Shown piece by piece: positions 1 to 13,100 of a stretch of DNA of 64,000 bases. The first letter of the stretch is position 1, and the number at the start of each line of letters is the position of its first letter. Source of the stretch: Batillaria attramentaria (Eukaryota > Mollusca > Gastropoda > Batillariidae); assembly GCA_018292915.2 (NCBI GenBank), contig JACVVK020000227.1, forward strand, positions 778,001 through 842,000. The letters run 5' to 3'. A program made the position numbers and the translations under genes. The notes under the pieces are model-generated. The model was not told the origin of the DNA. It worked only from the letters and a program-made list of their open reading frames with translations, and ran no database searches.

Positions 1-675
1 AGAACGGCTCGCTTGCCCCGCCGAGTGCAGGAATACGCCTGGAACAATCGAGACCTTGTTTGTGGAGATCATTTTTACCCCGGATTGTTTCACTGGCGCT
101 TTTGCGAACGATGTTGCTGCTTCACTTGTCAAACACGCATCTCCCACAATTGCACTCGTTCTCATCAATCGGCTCTTCCCCATTGTCCCCACTGTTTTCT
201 GCCTGACCCCGTACTGTGCTCAGTCTTCCTCAGAATATTCTGGCTCGAAATCAAAGGGAAACATCCCCAAATCTATTCTAGCTTTCAGGAAATAAGCAAA
301 GTGTGTATACGAGCCAGAAATAGCACGCCTAAAACGTGTAGCAGGCACACCTGCACGCACAGTGTCAGAATCTCGCCTGCTGCTGAGTGGTGGAGTGACG
401 TCACTGCTGGGATCAACATGGCAGCCTCCATGGCATCGCATTTCAACTGCCGTTTGGTGTGATAAATGCTGAATGGTGTATTCGTGTTCAAATCTTTTGG
501 GCTGCAACCGTCTAGGACCCTATCTATCCCCTAAACCCAACATTGCACTTGACTTGCCTTGCCCTTTAAGCAGTTTGAGTTGAATAAGCTTGTGTTGTCA
601 AACAGCTGACCTATTTCTAACCAATTAGCTTCAGGTAATCCTCCATATTGTCTGGACTCAGAACTTCTTACAGTG
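1..675 (-). other. Non-coding flank with a possible cysteine-rich pseudo-exon
   Basis: Around 137-283 the minus strand reads PFDFEPEYSEED and, one frame over, GEEPIDENECNCGRC. This order (an FEP...E motif, then CxCGxC) resembles P2X7-intracellular-domain-like proteins that are common in marine invertebrates. A frameshift and stops make it a remnant at most. Nothing else is recognised. Confidence 0.3.
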
Positions 676-1292
676 GGATGGGCTGATGGGGGTGTTTACA
701 GTGGGATAGGTGTTTACAGTGGGATGGGGGTGATGGGGTGTTTACAGTGGGATGGGGGTGATGGGGTGTTTACAGTGGGATGGGGTGATAGGGTGTTTAC
801 AGTGGGACGGGGGTGATGGGGTGTTTACAGTGGGATGGGGTGTTTACAGTGGGACAGGGTGATGGGGTGTTTACAGTGGGACAGGGTGATGGGGTGTTTA
901 CAGTGGGATGGGGTGTTTACAGTGGGATGGGGTGTTTACAGGTGGGATGGGCTGATGGGATGTTTACAGTGGGATGGGCTGATGGGGTACAGTGGGATGG
1001 GGTGATGGGGTGTTACAGTGGGACAGGTGATGGGTGTTTTCAGTGGGACAGGGTGATGGGGTGTTTTCAGTGGGACAGGGTGATGGGGTGTTTACAGTGG
1101 GACGGGGTGATGGGATGTTTACAGTGGGACAGGGTGATGGGGTGTTTACAGTGGGACAGGGTGATGGGGTGTTTACAGTGAGACGGGGTGATGGGGTGTT
1201 TACAGTGGGATGGGGTGATGGGGTGTTTACAGTGGGACAGGGTGATGGGGGTGTTTACAGTGGGACGGGGTGATGGGGTGTTTACAGTGGGC
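676..1292. repeat. 27-bp minisatellite
   Basis: About 22 units with the core GATGGGGTGTTTACAGTGGG. G-rich on the plus strand. Open frames here are repeat artefacts. Confidence 0.95.
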
Positions 1293-2109
1293 CCATATAG
1301 TGGTGGCTGTTTAACTGTGAGCAGACTACAGGATCTGACAATGAATGTTGGTCAGTGCACAGCCCACCAACACTGCATGAATACCACACAGTGTAGTTTG
1401 TATAAACAATGGCACCTAGTTTTGTTACCGTGGCACAAAGTGTTTGCACAATTAATGGCATATGGGTTGATTGCTACCAGTGTAATATTGAAGACATAGC
1501 TGTAATAAGCTCACAAGGGACACGCACACCGACGTTGACACCGTACTGATGATTAAACGACAACCAGGGACTTAACATGAACTGAGTGAGGCATGATCAC
1601 TACATGTATCAGTAAGACTTTATTTTTGTTCTACATGTATATTGCTTGATTTTTTACTGTAATTCTGCTTTTATATTATATTCATTTTGTGTACGTGGTG
1701 GAAGAGGGTGACCTTGAATCATTGATCAAGAGATTCTGTGTATTTGTTGTCATTGACAGTAGCTGTGGGGTGTTGATACCGATGATGTGTATGCACTGTA
1801 TAGGAGTAACATGTATGACTGATCTGTATTTAGCAGTTATGTCCAGTATATGTGACCCGTTCTCACAAAAGGGACCATAAGTTAGTGACAGTAACTGTTG
1901 GTAATGTATAAGGAACAGGGTGTGCTTCACTAATTGACAAACATCATGCATTATGACCACAGTACATGTACCCGTGTATATGTGTTGGTATGTTTATGTG
2001 TCAGTGTATGTTTATGGCTCCACATGCCATGAATTAAGCCTCATGATGTCTCTTACTCCCAGCGCTAATCGAGAGAGGACGTGAATGTACTCATCCATTC
2101 CACTGTGCC
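1293..2109. other. Unique AT-rich sequence, no feature seen
   Basis: No coding frame with family resemblance and no repeat of note. Confidence 0.4.
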
Positions 2110-2325
2110 TTTACGCCTGGTGTAGAAATGTCTTTACACCTGGTGTAGGAATGTGTCTAACACCTGGTGTAGAAATGTCTCACACCTGCTGTAGGAATGT
2201 CTTTACACTTGGTGTAGGGATGTCTTAATAATAATAATAATAATACTAATACATCATATTTATAAGGCGCCCGTCTCTGAAAAGCAGACTCAGAGCGCAC
2301 ACACCCACACCACACCACACCACAC

Positions 2326-2363
<38 letters not shown>

Positions 2364-2790
2364 AACATGGACAGAGGGACCCAGTTATCTATGAAGAGGC
2401 CTGACGGAACAGGTACGTTTTGAGCTGTGATTTAAAGGCTGACAGTGTGGGGACATTACGGAGGGCAGAAGGCAGTGAGTTCCAGATTGTCGGGGCGAGG
2501 TAGCTGAACGCGCGTTCGCCGGGTTTTCATATTTCGCAGAGGAACTTTAAGAAGTTTTTCGTCGGAGGATCGCAGTCTGCGGGAGGGCTGATAAGTAGAG
2601 AGTGCAGCTGACAGATACTGAGGTAAGGATCCGGTGAAATGACGGTAAGCAAGGACGGCAAGTTTGTATTGGCAGCGGAACTTAACCGGCAACCAGTGGA
2701 GGTATTTCAGCAGGGGTGTCACATGTCTTTACACCTTGTGTAGGAATGTGTGTGTGCGGCTGGTGTAGGAATGTGTCAATGTTCTCTATC
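2110..2790. repeat. 23-bp minisatellite interrupted by the LINE tail
   Basis: Units of TTTACACCTGGTGTAGGAAT type lie at 2110-2225 and 2724-2780, on either side of the LINE tail. Confidence 0.8.
2229..2721 (-). mobile_element. 5'-truncated LINE tail (CR1/L2-like)
   Basis: The frame reads LLKYLHWLPVKFRCQYKLAV, then LPQYLSAALSTYQPSRRLRS, and after a frameshift FKSQLKTYLFRQAS, the standard C-terminus of CR1/L2/Rex-type reverse transcriptases. It ends at a TTA microsatellite. ATGTCTT at both edges may be the target duplication. A CA tract sits in its 3' UTR (2331-2360). Confidence 0.8.
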
Positions 2791-3079
2791 CTGCTGAAAT
2801 GTACTTGTAGTTGCTAAATTCTCAGTAGCATCTTGCTCAGATGTTAGTTCCTTTGGTTTGTGGTGATGTACAGTGAGCTGACTGCTGATGCCCGAGTGAT
2901 GCAGAGCGTGGCGAGGTTCTGCTCAAGTCAACATCTCAACGCTATTGCCAAACCTTGTGTGTTGTTTACAGAATGTTTCATTGCACTTACTTTAGCTCAG
3001 GTGTTTGTTGCTTTGGTTTGTGACTGTAGTGATATACAGCACACTGAATGCTGATGTAGAGTTGGGCCAGGTTTTTCAC

Positions 3080-3400
3080 GAGCTAACATCTCAACACTAT
3101 TGCCAAATATTGCGTGTTGTCAACATCTCAACACTATCGCCAGATCTTGTGTGTTGTCAACATCTCAACACTATCGCCAGATCTTGTGTGTTGTCAACAC
3201 AGACGTATAGATCTAGATCTATACGTCGATGGTTGTCAACATCTCAACTATATTGCTAAACCTTGTGTGTTGTCAGCATCTCAACACTATCACCAAACCT
3301 TGTGTGTTGTCAACATCTCAACACTATCGCCAAACCTTGTGTGTTGTCAACATCTCAACACTATTGCCAACCTCAACACTATTGCCAAACCTACCGGTAT
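3080..3400. repeat. 36-38 bp minisatellite
   Basis: About eight units with the core CAACATCTCAACACTAT, ending in a partial duplication. Confidence 0.9.
3202..3227. repeat. 26-bp perfect palindrome
   Basis: Reads GACGTATAGATCT followed directly by its reverse complement. It sits in the middle of one unit of the 36-38 bp minisatellite. Confidence 0.95.
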
Positions 3401-5724
3401 GTGCTACAGTTGACAGGATGTTCATTACACTTTTATCAGACGCCATTTTTAGCCACTTTACACATTGAGGTGCATGTATATATACAGTGTATCTTACCAT
3501 CATTTTGATCTCCAGGTTTTCCTTGACCAGACTTCACTAAATAAATAAACAGGGAGTGAACATATCAGTGTTGCAATGAAATCTGTGAAATCTTTATGTG
3601 TTTTGTTTTTAGTGAATATACAGTGAGAAGATGGTCTTTATGATTATACATGTATAGAGCTTACATGATTCGTTTGAGGGGTTTACTAAATAACTATGCA
3701 CTGGCTGTGACACGAGTTCCAAATGTTTGAAATGATGCACTTTTTTCATGTCTTTGACTGATGATGTGACTGGAGTGTGTTTTTGTGAACTCATTAACCA
3801 CTGAGTGGGTTATGAGAAGTCGTAATTCACACTTTCCCTCTCTATTTCCTTACTATTTCCGGATGTAAAGCACTCCTAGTTAACTCACTGAAAGTTTGTA
3901 CTGGCGAGTGGTGTAAACATAAATAATGAAGTTAATACCAGCATGATGATGATGTTTGTGTAATAACCTCTTGTGACAAAATGAATTACAATACCTCTGT
4001 GTATAGTTGTTGTCTGTGTGAAAACCTGCTGTATGGCTGACTCTTGTTCTGTTACATCTTTCACTCAAGTGAAGCATTCACATGTAAACAGAGAGAGAGA
4101 GAGAGAGAGAGAATGGACTCTTGCAGCTGCTGACAGCCTTGTATGTGCAAGAACCTGGCCACTTTGAACTTCAAATATGTGCAACATATCATTCACACCT
4201 TGTTCATGTAGGAAAATACGAAGTTACTGTGTGCAACAGTCGGAAAGGAAATAGGGGATAGACCTGAAAGTTCCATCGTCAGATTTCAAAATTTAGGATA
4301 TTGCACTTCCTAGAATACTAAAACATTAAATACTAAATTACTCAGACTATGTGCTAAAAAAAAAAAAAGGGCCAGACACATAAATTTTCAGTGATCATTA
4401 CTGGAAAGAGTAAACTCAACCACAAGTGCTTTCGCCTCCTGTTTCTGACTGTATACCTACATGTCTGGTGTTGGCAAAGTGTCACACGTATTTCCCCATG
4501 CCATGTTCTGGATCACGCAGAATATCTAGGCAGTTCCTTTGATCTCAGCTTGTGGCTTGAACTTATAACCACCATCCATGTCCTGACAAACCATGATCTC
4601 ACAATCAGTCATGTCTTTATAATCTAATCAAACCACCAACCACATCCTTACAAACCAACCACCATGTCATTACTATTACACTATCATGTCTTTAGTATCT
4701 GATGATCTTACAATCAAACCATCGTCTTTATCATCTGATCATCTCACAATCTAATTCTAGCCACGTCCTTACAAACCTCCATGTCCTTACAATCAAATCG
4801 CGTCTTGTCGAATCGAAATCATACATACCACCATGTCCTTACAATCAAAACTGGTTTTACAATCAAACCACCATGTCTCGACAGTCAAACTACGATGTTG
4901 ATGTGTGCACAGGCTTTGTACTTTGGGTGGTGGGATCCTACCAAGAAAACATCTCCAAACCACGCTGGTTCACGGGAGAACCTTGTGGCAAGGTATGTTT
5001 TCTTCGGTTACTTACCAACACAATGTACGGGAAATCATTTTGTTATTGTTTATAGTGAATAGCAACAGCCCATTCAGTGTATAAACAGGACTGATGGTTG
5101 TGTGGGTGTGTATGTCTGTGGTCACGTGTAATAAGAGCTGAAGGACACGTGCCATACGAGCCATGTAACACAATATTATGCAGAATGTAAGTGTGAACCA
5201 CCATCTATGTACACGCACCATGCCGATTACACAGACCACGTCTCATGCATCAAAAAGGGAAAAGTGTAGAACCTGTATATGAGTCCGAGTGTACAATGGG
5301 ATGCAGCATCACGTGTGAAGTCTTTTACTGCTTCCATGCATCTCAGAAAGAAATCCTGCATCACTTATTTTCTGCGTGACTTCAAATACAGAATGCAGAG
5401 GTTGAAAGTTGGAGTGGTTAGCCATTGTGCTTGGTTGGCCCCATGTGTCATCCAGTGTGCTTGGTTGGCCCCATGTGTCTTCCAGTTTGGGTTCTCTTGA
5501 TACAATTTCCTGACTTGATGTGTGTAGTGCTATTCAAGGTGTTACTGCAAGTAGGTTATAGTCAACTTGCTCTTGATGCGACTATCACCATCATGCCTCA
5601 CAGTGTTGCGTAGTCAACAGTGTATTTTTCTGTCAACATTTTGTACAATTATAAAATAAACTTCCACGTTTAGAAACTGCAGCAGTGTCAGTGTATGAAA
5701 GGAATGGTGTATATGATCAACTTC
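3401..5724. other. Flank with only short simple repeats
   Basis: GA tract (4091-4112), oligo-A (4358-4369), scattered CCATGTCCTTACAATCAA words (4570-4870) and a 34-bp doublet (5426-5480). No gene seen. Confidence 0.5.
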
Positions 5725-6455
5725 AACACACTCCAGCACAATGTACATGACGACACAACCAACACACTCCAGCACAATGTACATGACGACACAACCAACA
5801 CACTCCAGCACAATGTACATGACGACACAACCAACACACTCCAGCACAATGTACATGACGACACAACCAACACACTCCAGCACAATGTACATGACGCCAA
5901 ACCAAACACTGTAATGAAGACACAACCAACACACTCCAGCACAATGTACATGACGACACAACCAACACACTCCAGCACAATGTACATGACGACACAACCA
6001 ACACACTCCAGCACAATGTACGTGACGACACAACCAACACACTCCAGCACAATGTACATGAAGACACAACCAACACACTCCAGCACAATGTACATGAAGA
6101 CACAACCAACACACTCCAGCACAATGTACATGAAGACACAACCAACACACTGATACATGAAGGACACAACCAAACACACTCAGCACCATGTACGTGACGA
6201 CACAACCAACACACTCATCACAATGTACATGAAGACACAACCAACACACTCCAGCACAATGTTACATGAAGACACAACCAACACACTGTACATGAAGACA
6301 CAACCAACACACTCCAGCACAATGTACGTGACGACACAACCAACACACTCCAGCACAATGTACATGAAGACACAACCAACACACTCCAGCACAATGTACA
6401 TGAAGACACAACCAACACACTCCAGCACAATGTACATGAAGACACAACCAACATT
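5725..6455. repeat. 36-bp minisatellite
   Basis: About 19 units with the core CACTCCAGCACAATGTACAT. The unit is 12 codons long, so frames stay open on both strands. Confidence 0.95.
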
Positions 6456-6884
6456 TCAATACTTTGTCTTTTATTTCTCTTCCCCTGTAAACATATTCTG
6501 TAAAATACCGTTTCCCTTGACATGTCACGGACTAACAAGCATCTGAGAAGAGTAACTCATAAGACAGCTGCCTCAAGGAGCGAATGTTTACCCACAATAC
6601 ATCTGGCCGACATGGCAGTGAGCCAAAGCAACAATAACAAGGACAATTATAACAGACAGCCTGAGTAATGGAAGATACATGACCTTGATCATCAGATTTC
6701 AGCTTGCACACACCCCATGTACACACATGACAATAAACCAACACGACAGAATATAGTTTTAGAGACTTGTGTAGGAAATGCATGTACATGTTGGACTCTT
6801 GTCTGCGAGCTGTCGCTGTTGTAAAGCTTACAATGTGTTAAGTACAATGTACATTTACCGTCCGTTACCATTTGCTCCTGACCC
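6456..6884. other. Unique spacer between arrays
   Basis: No gene or repeat recognised. Confidence 0.4.
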
Positions 6885-7604
6885 TGCGCTCTGTTGCCAC
6901 TCAGTTTGTACAGTACATGTACAATACACACAGACAAACAGACTCTGTTGCCACTCAGTTTGTACAGTACATGTACAATACACACAGACAAACAGACTCT
7001 GTTGCCACTCAGTTTGTACAGTACATGTACAATACACACAAACAGACTCTGTTGCCACTCAGTTTGTACAGTACATGTACAATACACACAGACAAACAGA
7101 CTCTGTTGCCACTCAGTTTGTACAGTACATGTACAATACACACAGACAAACAGACTCTGTTGCCACTCAGTTTGTACAGTACATGTACAATACACACCAG
7201 ACAAACAGACTCTGTTGCCACTCAGTTTTGTACAGTACATGCTACAATACACACAGACAAACAGACTCTGTTGCCACTCAGTTTGTACAGTACATGTACA
7301 ATACACACAGACAAACAGACTCTGTTGCCACTCAGTTTGTACAGTACATGTACAATACACACAGACAAACAGACTCTGTTGCCACTCAGTTTGTACAGTA
7401 CATGTACAATACACACAGCCAACAAACAGACTCTGTTGCCACTCAGTTTGTACAGTACCTGTACAATTACACACAGACAAACAGACTCTGTTGCCACTCA
7501 GTTTGTACAGTACATGTACAATACACACAGACAAACAGACTCTGTTGCCACTCAGTTTGTACAGTACATGTACAATACACACAGACAAATAGACTCTGTT
7601 GCCA
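6885..7604. repeat. 54-bp minisatellite
   Basis: About 13 units with the core GTTTGTACAGTACATGTACA. Several units differ by single-base insertions. Confidence 0.95.
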
Positions 7605-8750
7605 CTCTATCAGACAGGACAAAATAACTGCACATAGACCCTGCACTCTGTTGCAACTCTGTACAGTACATATATAGACAGACCAAAATAACTGCACATA
7701 GACCCTGCACTCTGTTGCAACTCTGTACAGTACAATACAGACAGACAAAATAACTGCACATAGACCCTGCACTCTGTTGCAACTCTGTACAGTACAATAC
7801 AGACAGACAAAATAACTGCACATAGACCCTGCACTCTGTTGCAACTCTGTACAGTACAATACAGACAGACAAAATAACTGCACATAGACCCTGCACTCTG
7901 TTGCAACTCTGTACAGTACAATACAGACAGACAAAATAACTGCACATAGACCCTGCACTCTGTTGCAACTCTGTACAGTACAATACAGGACAGACAAAAA
8001 TACTGCACATAGACCCTGCACTCTGTTGCAACTCTGTACAGTACAATACAGACAGACAAAATAACTGCACATAGACCCTGCACTCTGTTGCAACTCTGTA
8101 CAGTACAATACAGACAGACAAAATAACTGCACATAGACCCTGCACTCTGTTGCAACTCTGTACAGTACAATACAGACAGACAAAATAACTGCACATAGAC
8201 CCTGCACTCTGTTGCAACTCTGTACAGTACAATACAGACAGACAAAATAACTGCACATAGACCCTGCACTCTGTTGCAACTCTGTACAGTACAATACAGA
8301 CAGACAAAATAACTGCACATAGACCCTGCACTCTGTTGCAACTCTGTACAGTACAATACAGACAGACAAAATAACTGCACATAGACCCTGCACTCTGTTG
8401 CAACTCTGTACAGTACAATACAGACAGACAAAATAACTGCACATAGACCCTGCACTCTGTTGCAACTCTGTACAGTACAATACAGACAGACAAAATAACT
8501 GCACATAGACCCTGCACTCTGTTGCAACTCTGTACAGTACAATACAGACAGACAAAAAACTGCACATAGACCCTGCACTCTGTTGCAACTCTGTACAGTA
8601 CAATACAGACAGACAAAATAACTGCACATAGACCCTGCACTCTGTTGCAACTCTGTACAGTACAATACAGACAGACAAAATAACTGCACATAGACCCTGC
8701 ACTCTGTTGCAACTCTGTACAGTACAATACAGACAGACAAAATAACTGCA
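7605..8750. repeat. 62-bp minisatellite, related to the 54-bp array
   Basis: About 18 nearly identical units with ACTGCACATAGACCCTGCAC. It shares CTCTGTTGC...GTACAGTAC and the CAGACA spacer with the array before it. Confidence 0.95.
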
Positions 8751-10122
8751 GACAGCCACATATATAATAATACTAAACAGCCATCTGGTTTCCAAAAATA
8801 CATTTCTTGCATAACAGAACATATATGCTGCCTTTTCAAATGCCAAGTATGTGAACCATGTCCCATTCATACACATACTGACCAGACATGAAACATGCAA
8901 GACAATGTGTGCACCACTCCCTCTATACTACAGGTGGCTTTACTGAAAACAGTTGACAGGTGACCCAATTATATACTACAGGTGGCTTTACTGAAAACAG
9001 TTGACAGGTGACCCAATTGCTAGTGAGTGAAATGAGACGTGCTGAGTAAGTTAATGTCTGGACATTACACACATCCCAGTAACTAGTGAACTTTACAGTG
9101 TTGTTCATGACTTCACTAACCCAGCACCCACCACCACCACTACTACAGACAGAAGCCTGCTGTCACACCTGTAGACTTGCTTCAGAAAATAAAGCGAACA
9201 CAATGTGACAAGATGATTAGATCTGGTTGTGCGTACAAGTTCAGCCATTGCAAAGCAGCACCTTCATATCCCCCCCCCCCCCCCCCCCCCCCAAACATGA
9301 AGGCCCCAACATGCCCAAGTGAAGAACTCAACAAGAGCAATACTGGTACATGTAATGATATGCATAACATTCACATCCAACACATCCTGTGACAGAAATA
9401 TAAGATGACATGACAGCTGTCAATCCAAATAATGTGGAGTGATGTGCGTAACATGTGTTGAGTGACATTTGACGTAACGTAACATAATGTGGAGAAACGG
9501 TGACTGAATTCACAGGGTGTGACATGTAATCTCACATAAAATGAAGAAATAGTTGACTCCAAAGGAAAGACTGTTTAACATAATGTGTAGAAACATATGA
9601 TGTACCCTATAATTAGTGATGAGACACACTAAACTTCGCCACACGGTGGATGGAGAAATAATGTGAAGAACAATGGCCTGGAATGAGATAAAGTGACAAA
9701 ATAATCATGGGGAAACGACCGACTCCAAAGGAAAAGCAATCCATGGTACTATGGACAAACCCTGATGAACATGGGAATGATGTAGAAACATGGAGAAACA
9801 GTTGTCTCCTAAACAAGGACAATCCAAATTAGTGGGTAGAAACAATTCTAACAAGTGATGGACCCCGAAGGTCTGATGTAATAAGACAGACTTGACAAAA
9901 CCTGGGTAGAGACGTAACTGGTGTTTGCAAATCATGATCTAGCACGATGATAGATGGGACAGACTTGGAGACCCTACACTGACAGTTCTTTTTCTTGCGT
10001 GTTCCCTCACACCGACAGTGCAACACGTGTTGACCCGTGTCATGTGATGCTGGCTGGGATGTGTCAATACACGTGTCATGTGATGCTGGCTGGGATGTGT
10101 CAATACACGCGTCATAGGCTCC
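8751..10122 (-). other. Downstream region of the GTPase gene
   Basis: It holds a 49-bp doublet (8930-9020), a poly-C run (9271-9292), degenerate copies of AACATAATGTGTAGAAAC / GACTCCAAAGGAAA (9430-9850) and a 36-37 bp doublet next to the stop codon (10033-10105). No gene seen. Confidence 0.5.
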
Positions 10123-10176
10123 TCACATGTCCTGATCGGCCACCGACTGCTTCAGGTATTCTGCGTACAGTGTTTG
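10123..10176 (-). CDS. GTPase exon 12 (C-terminus and stop)
   Basis: Acceptor GTTTCCAG before 10176. It encodes QTLYAEYLKQSVADQDM and a TGA stop at 10125-10123. A 36-37 bp direct duplication (about 10033-10105) begins just after the stop, in the presumed 3' UTR. I saw no AATAAA on this strand in the next 1.3 kb, so the transcript end is unknown. Confidence 0.85.
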   Translation of the reverse strand, partial: QTLYAEYLKQSVADQDM

Positions 10177-13100
10177 CTGGAAACATGGAAATAATAGGTT
10201 GTATTATATGATCAGCAAACTATACAGGTTAAACTTATTGTACGGCAAAATGTTTCTTGGATATTCCTTTCTTGACCTCACAACAGTGATGCCAAACCCT
10301 CCCAACATCTGTCACAATCCAGTTTCTGATTCCTGTCCACATCCAGCAGCCCGAGTGTGGCATTAGCACTAGCACTGAACAACAACAAAATTAACAAAAA
10401 CACAACCCCTCCCCCTAAAAAGTGCAACAATAAATAACAAAAACACAACCCCTCCCCCTAAAAAGCGCAACAACAAATAACAAAAACACAACCCCTCCCC
10501 CTAAAAAGCGCAACACACAAATAACAAAACACAACCCCTCCCCCTAAAAAGCGCAACAACAAATAACAAAAACACAACCCCTCCCCCTAAAAAGCGCAAC
10601 AACAAATAACAAAAACACGACCCATCCCCCTAAAAAGTGCAACAACAAATAACAAAAACACGACCCCTCCCCCTAAAGGCGCGTCTTAACTATAGCGATC
10701 AACCCCGAAGACCGAACAAAAAACGCTTCGCCCGAAACATTTTTTGGGGCCTCGCGAAGCGATTTTGGGCTGTTTGGGCTTCGCTCAACATGTTATGCGA
10801 ACCTTCGCGATCAACCCCGTATGATTTCGCCAGACGCTATCTGATTGGCTGGTCCAGATTCGCCAGCTATCTGATTTCAAGATGGCGGAGGGTCGCGCTC
10901 GCACATGGCCGGTGTCGGTTCAAAGTTACAAGCATTAATATTTCGGCAATGAAGAAGTTTCTTGGTGCTGCTGGAATACATTGATTAGTAAGGATAGTGT
11001 ACATTTGACTTACAATGTTACAGGTGAAGTAAGAATGCGAAATATCTGTAATTACAGCGTTTTTGCTTCGCATGCTAACGCCGTCTGCTCGCGTGGAGGC
11101 TCAGTCGCCGCGTCGTCACATGAGTACCGAGTCAACGTTCTAGTCGCTGATATTTCAGGCATCTATAACTTTCATGGCTCACTTGCGTCACTCTGATTAC
11201 TGAGGTAGTGTAGAATTTTGATTTTGTTTGCTAAAATTGATGCAAAACCGCGACATTGTTGTTGGTATGACGTTTTTCTTCCGCCGTGTGCTGGTCAGTG
11301 ACCGTCTGCTACGCCGGTGTACCGGCTCGTAACTGTCTGTCGGTTCAGTGGTTTCGTTGGTGATTATTTCGGTTTTTGATGCAATTCATGGTGCAGTTGG
11401 GTCACATTGATTAGTTCAAATAGTGCCCTTTTGGGTGCGTAAAGGCATGTTGTCGTGTAACCCCTTGATTTCCCTCAACAGCTACAGTTGCTACGAGACG
11501 CACTTCACTGGTAAGCTCACAATCGGCGCCATTGCTATTTTCCTTCGGTCACATGTCACGAATGCTTGACGCCTAGTTAGTACGTGGAGGCCACGCCGAA
11601 TGAAGCCGAAGAAGTTCGGTTGTCATCGCCGAGGACTTCTTCGGCTATAGTTAAGACGCGCCTTAAAAAGCGCAACAAATAAAAACACGACCCCTCCCCC
11701 TAAAAAGCGCAACAAATAAAAACACGACCCCTCCCCCCTAAAAAGCGCAACAACAAATAACAAAAACACGACCCCTCCCCCCTAAAAAGCGCAACAACAA
11801 ATAACAAAAACACGACCCCTCCCCCTAAAAAGCGCAACAACAAATAACAAAAACAAAGCCAAATCACAAAACCAGCACTTTGTAATGTTATGTTGAGCAG
11901 CGAGAAGTGTTTGAACCTCTACACTCACTGTGCAAGATGGCAGACTACACGCAAGTGAAATGATGCAGAACTGAAGGGAACAAAAGACTGATGTGACTCT
12001 AACGCTGGCATCTCTCACGGCTACTACAAGTTACAACTTTGTCTATCTGATGGTGAGAAGACCAAGGAAGATGACCCCCTTGTCGTAGTGTTGGTATTGA
12101 AACCTATCATGGATATCTTCACCTGTAATACATTTTGAACCTGTGACCCAGTACAGATATAGCAGCCCAAACAGACCGACACACACCCACCTTTTTACTT
12201 TTCACCACATTCTGTACGTAGTCGCTGACATCCTGCAAGTTTCTCCTTTGTTTGCGCGTGAGTGTTGGGGCCAGTAATCTGGAAACAGATACATGTGTAC
12301 AACAGTCACACAATCCAGAAAAACCACACAAATCCTGAGGACAGAGACTGCTTCAGTAGTGCTGACTACATAACTACATGCAAGCTTCTTGCCATGGAAT
12401 CGGTGTACAAGATTGTTGCCATGGAATCGGTGTACAAGATTGTTGCCATGGAAATCAGTGTACAAGATTGTTGCCATGGAATCAGTGTACAAGATTGTTG
12501 CCATGGAATCGGGTGTACAAGATTGCTTGACCATGGAATCAGTGTACAAGATTGTTGCCATGGAATCGGTTATGTACAAGATTGTTGCCATGGAATCGGT
12601 GTACAAGATTGTTGCCATGGAATCAGTGCTACAAGATTGTTGCCATGGAATCGGTGGTACAAGATTGTTGCCATGGAATCAGTGTACAAGATTGTTTGCC
12701 ATGGAATCAGTGTACAAGATTGTTGCCATGGAATCAGTGTACAAGATTGTTGCCATGGAATCGGTGTACAAGATTGTGCCCATGGAATCAGTGTACAAGA
12801 TTGTTGCCATGGAATCGCGTGTACAAGATTTGTTGCCCATGGAATCGGTGTACAAGATTGTTGCCATGGAATCAGTGTACAATGATTGTATTGCCATGGA
12901 ATCAGTGTACAAGATTGTTGCCATGGAATCAAGCTGTACACAGATTGTTGCCATGCGAATCGGTTGTACAAGATTGTTCGCCATGGAATCAGTGTACAAG
13001 ATTAGTTGCCATGGAATCAGTGTACAAGATTGTCTTCTGAACTATCTCCTACGCTACCTCCAATGTGCACTTCCCCAAGTACACACTATAGACATAACAC

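Noticed and set aside
676..1292. Telomere-like G-rich repeat
   Set aside because: The 27-bp unit has no TTAGGG periodicity; it is an ordinary G-rich minisatellite.
5614..8900. Very long open frames (up to 477 codons) on both strands
   Set aside because: They run through minisatellites with no stop in the unit or with units related by three. Composition mirrors the repeat, and several frames are open at once.
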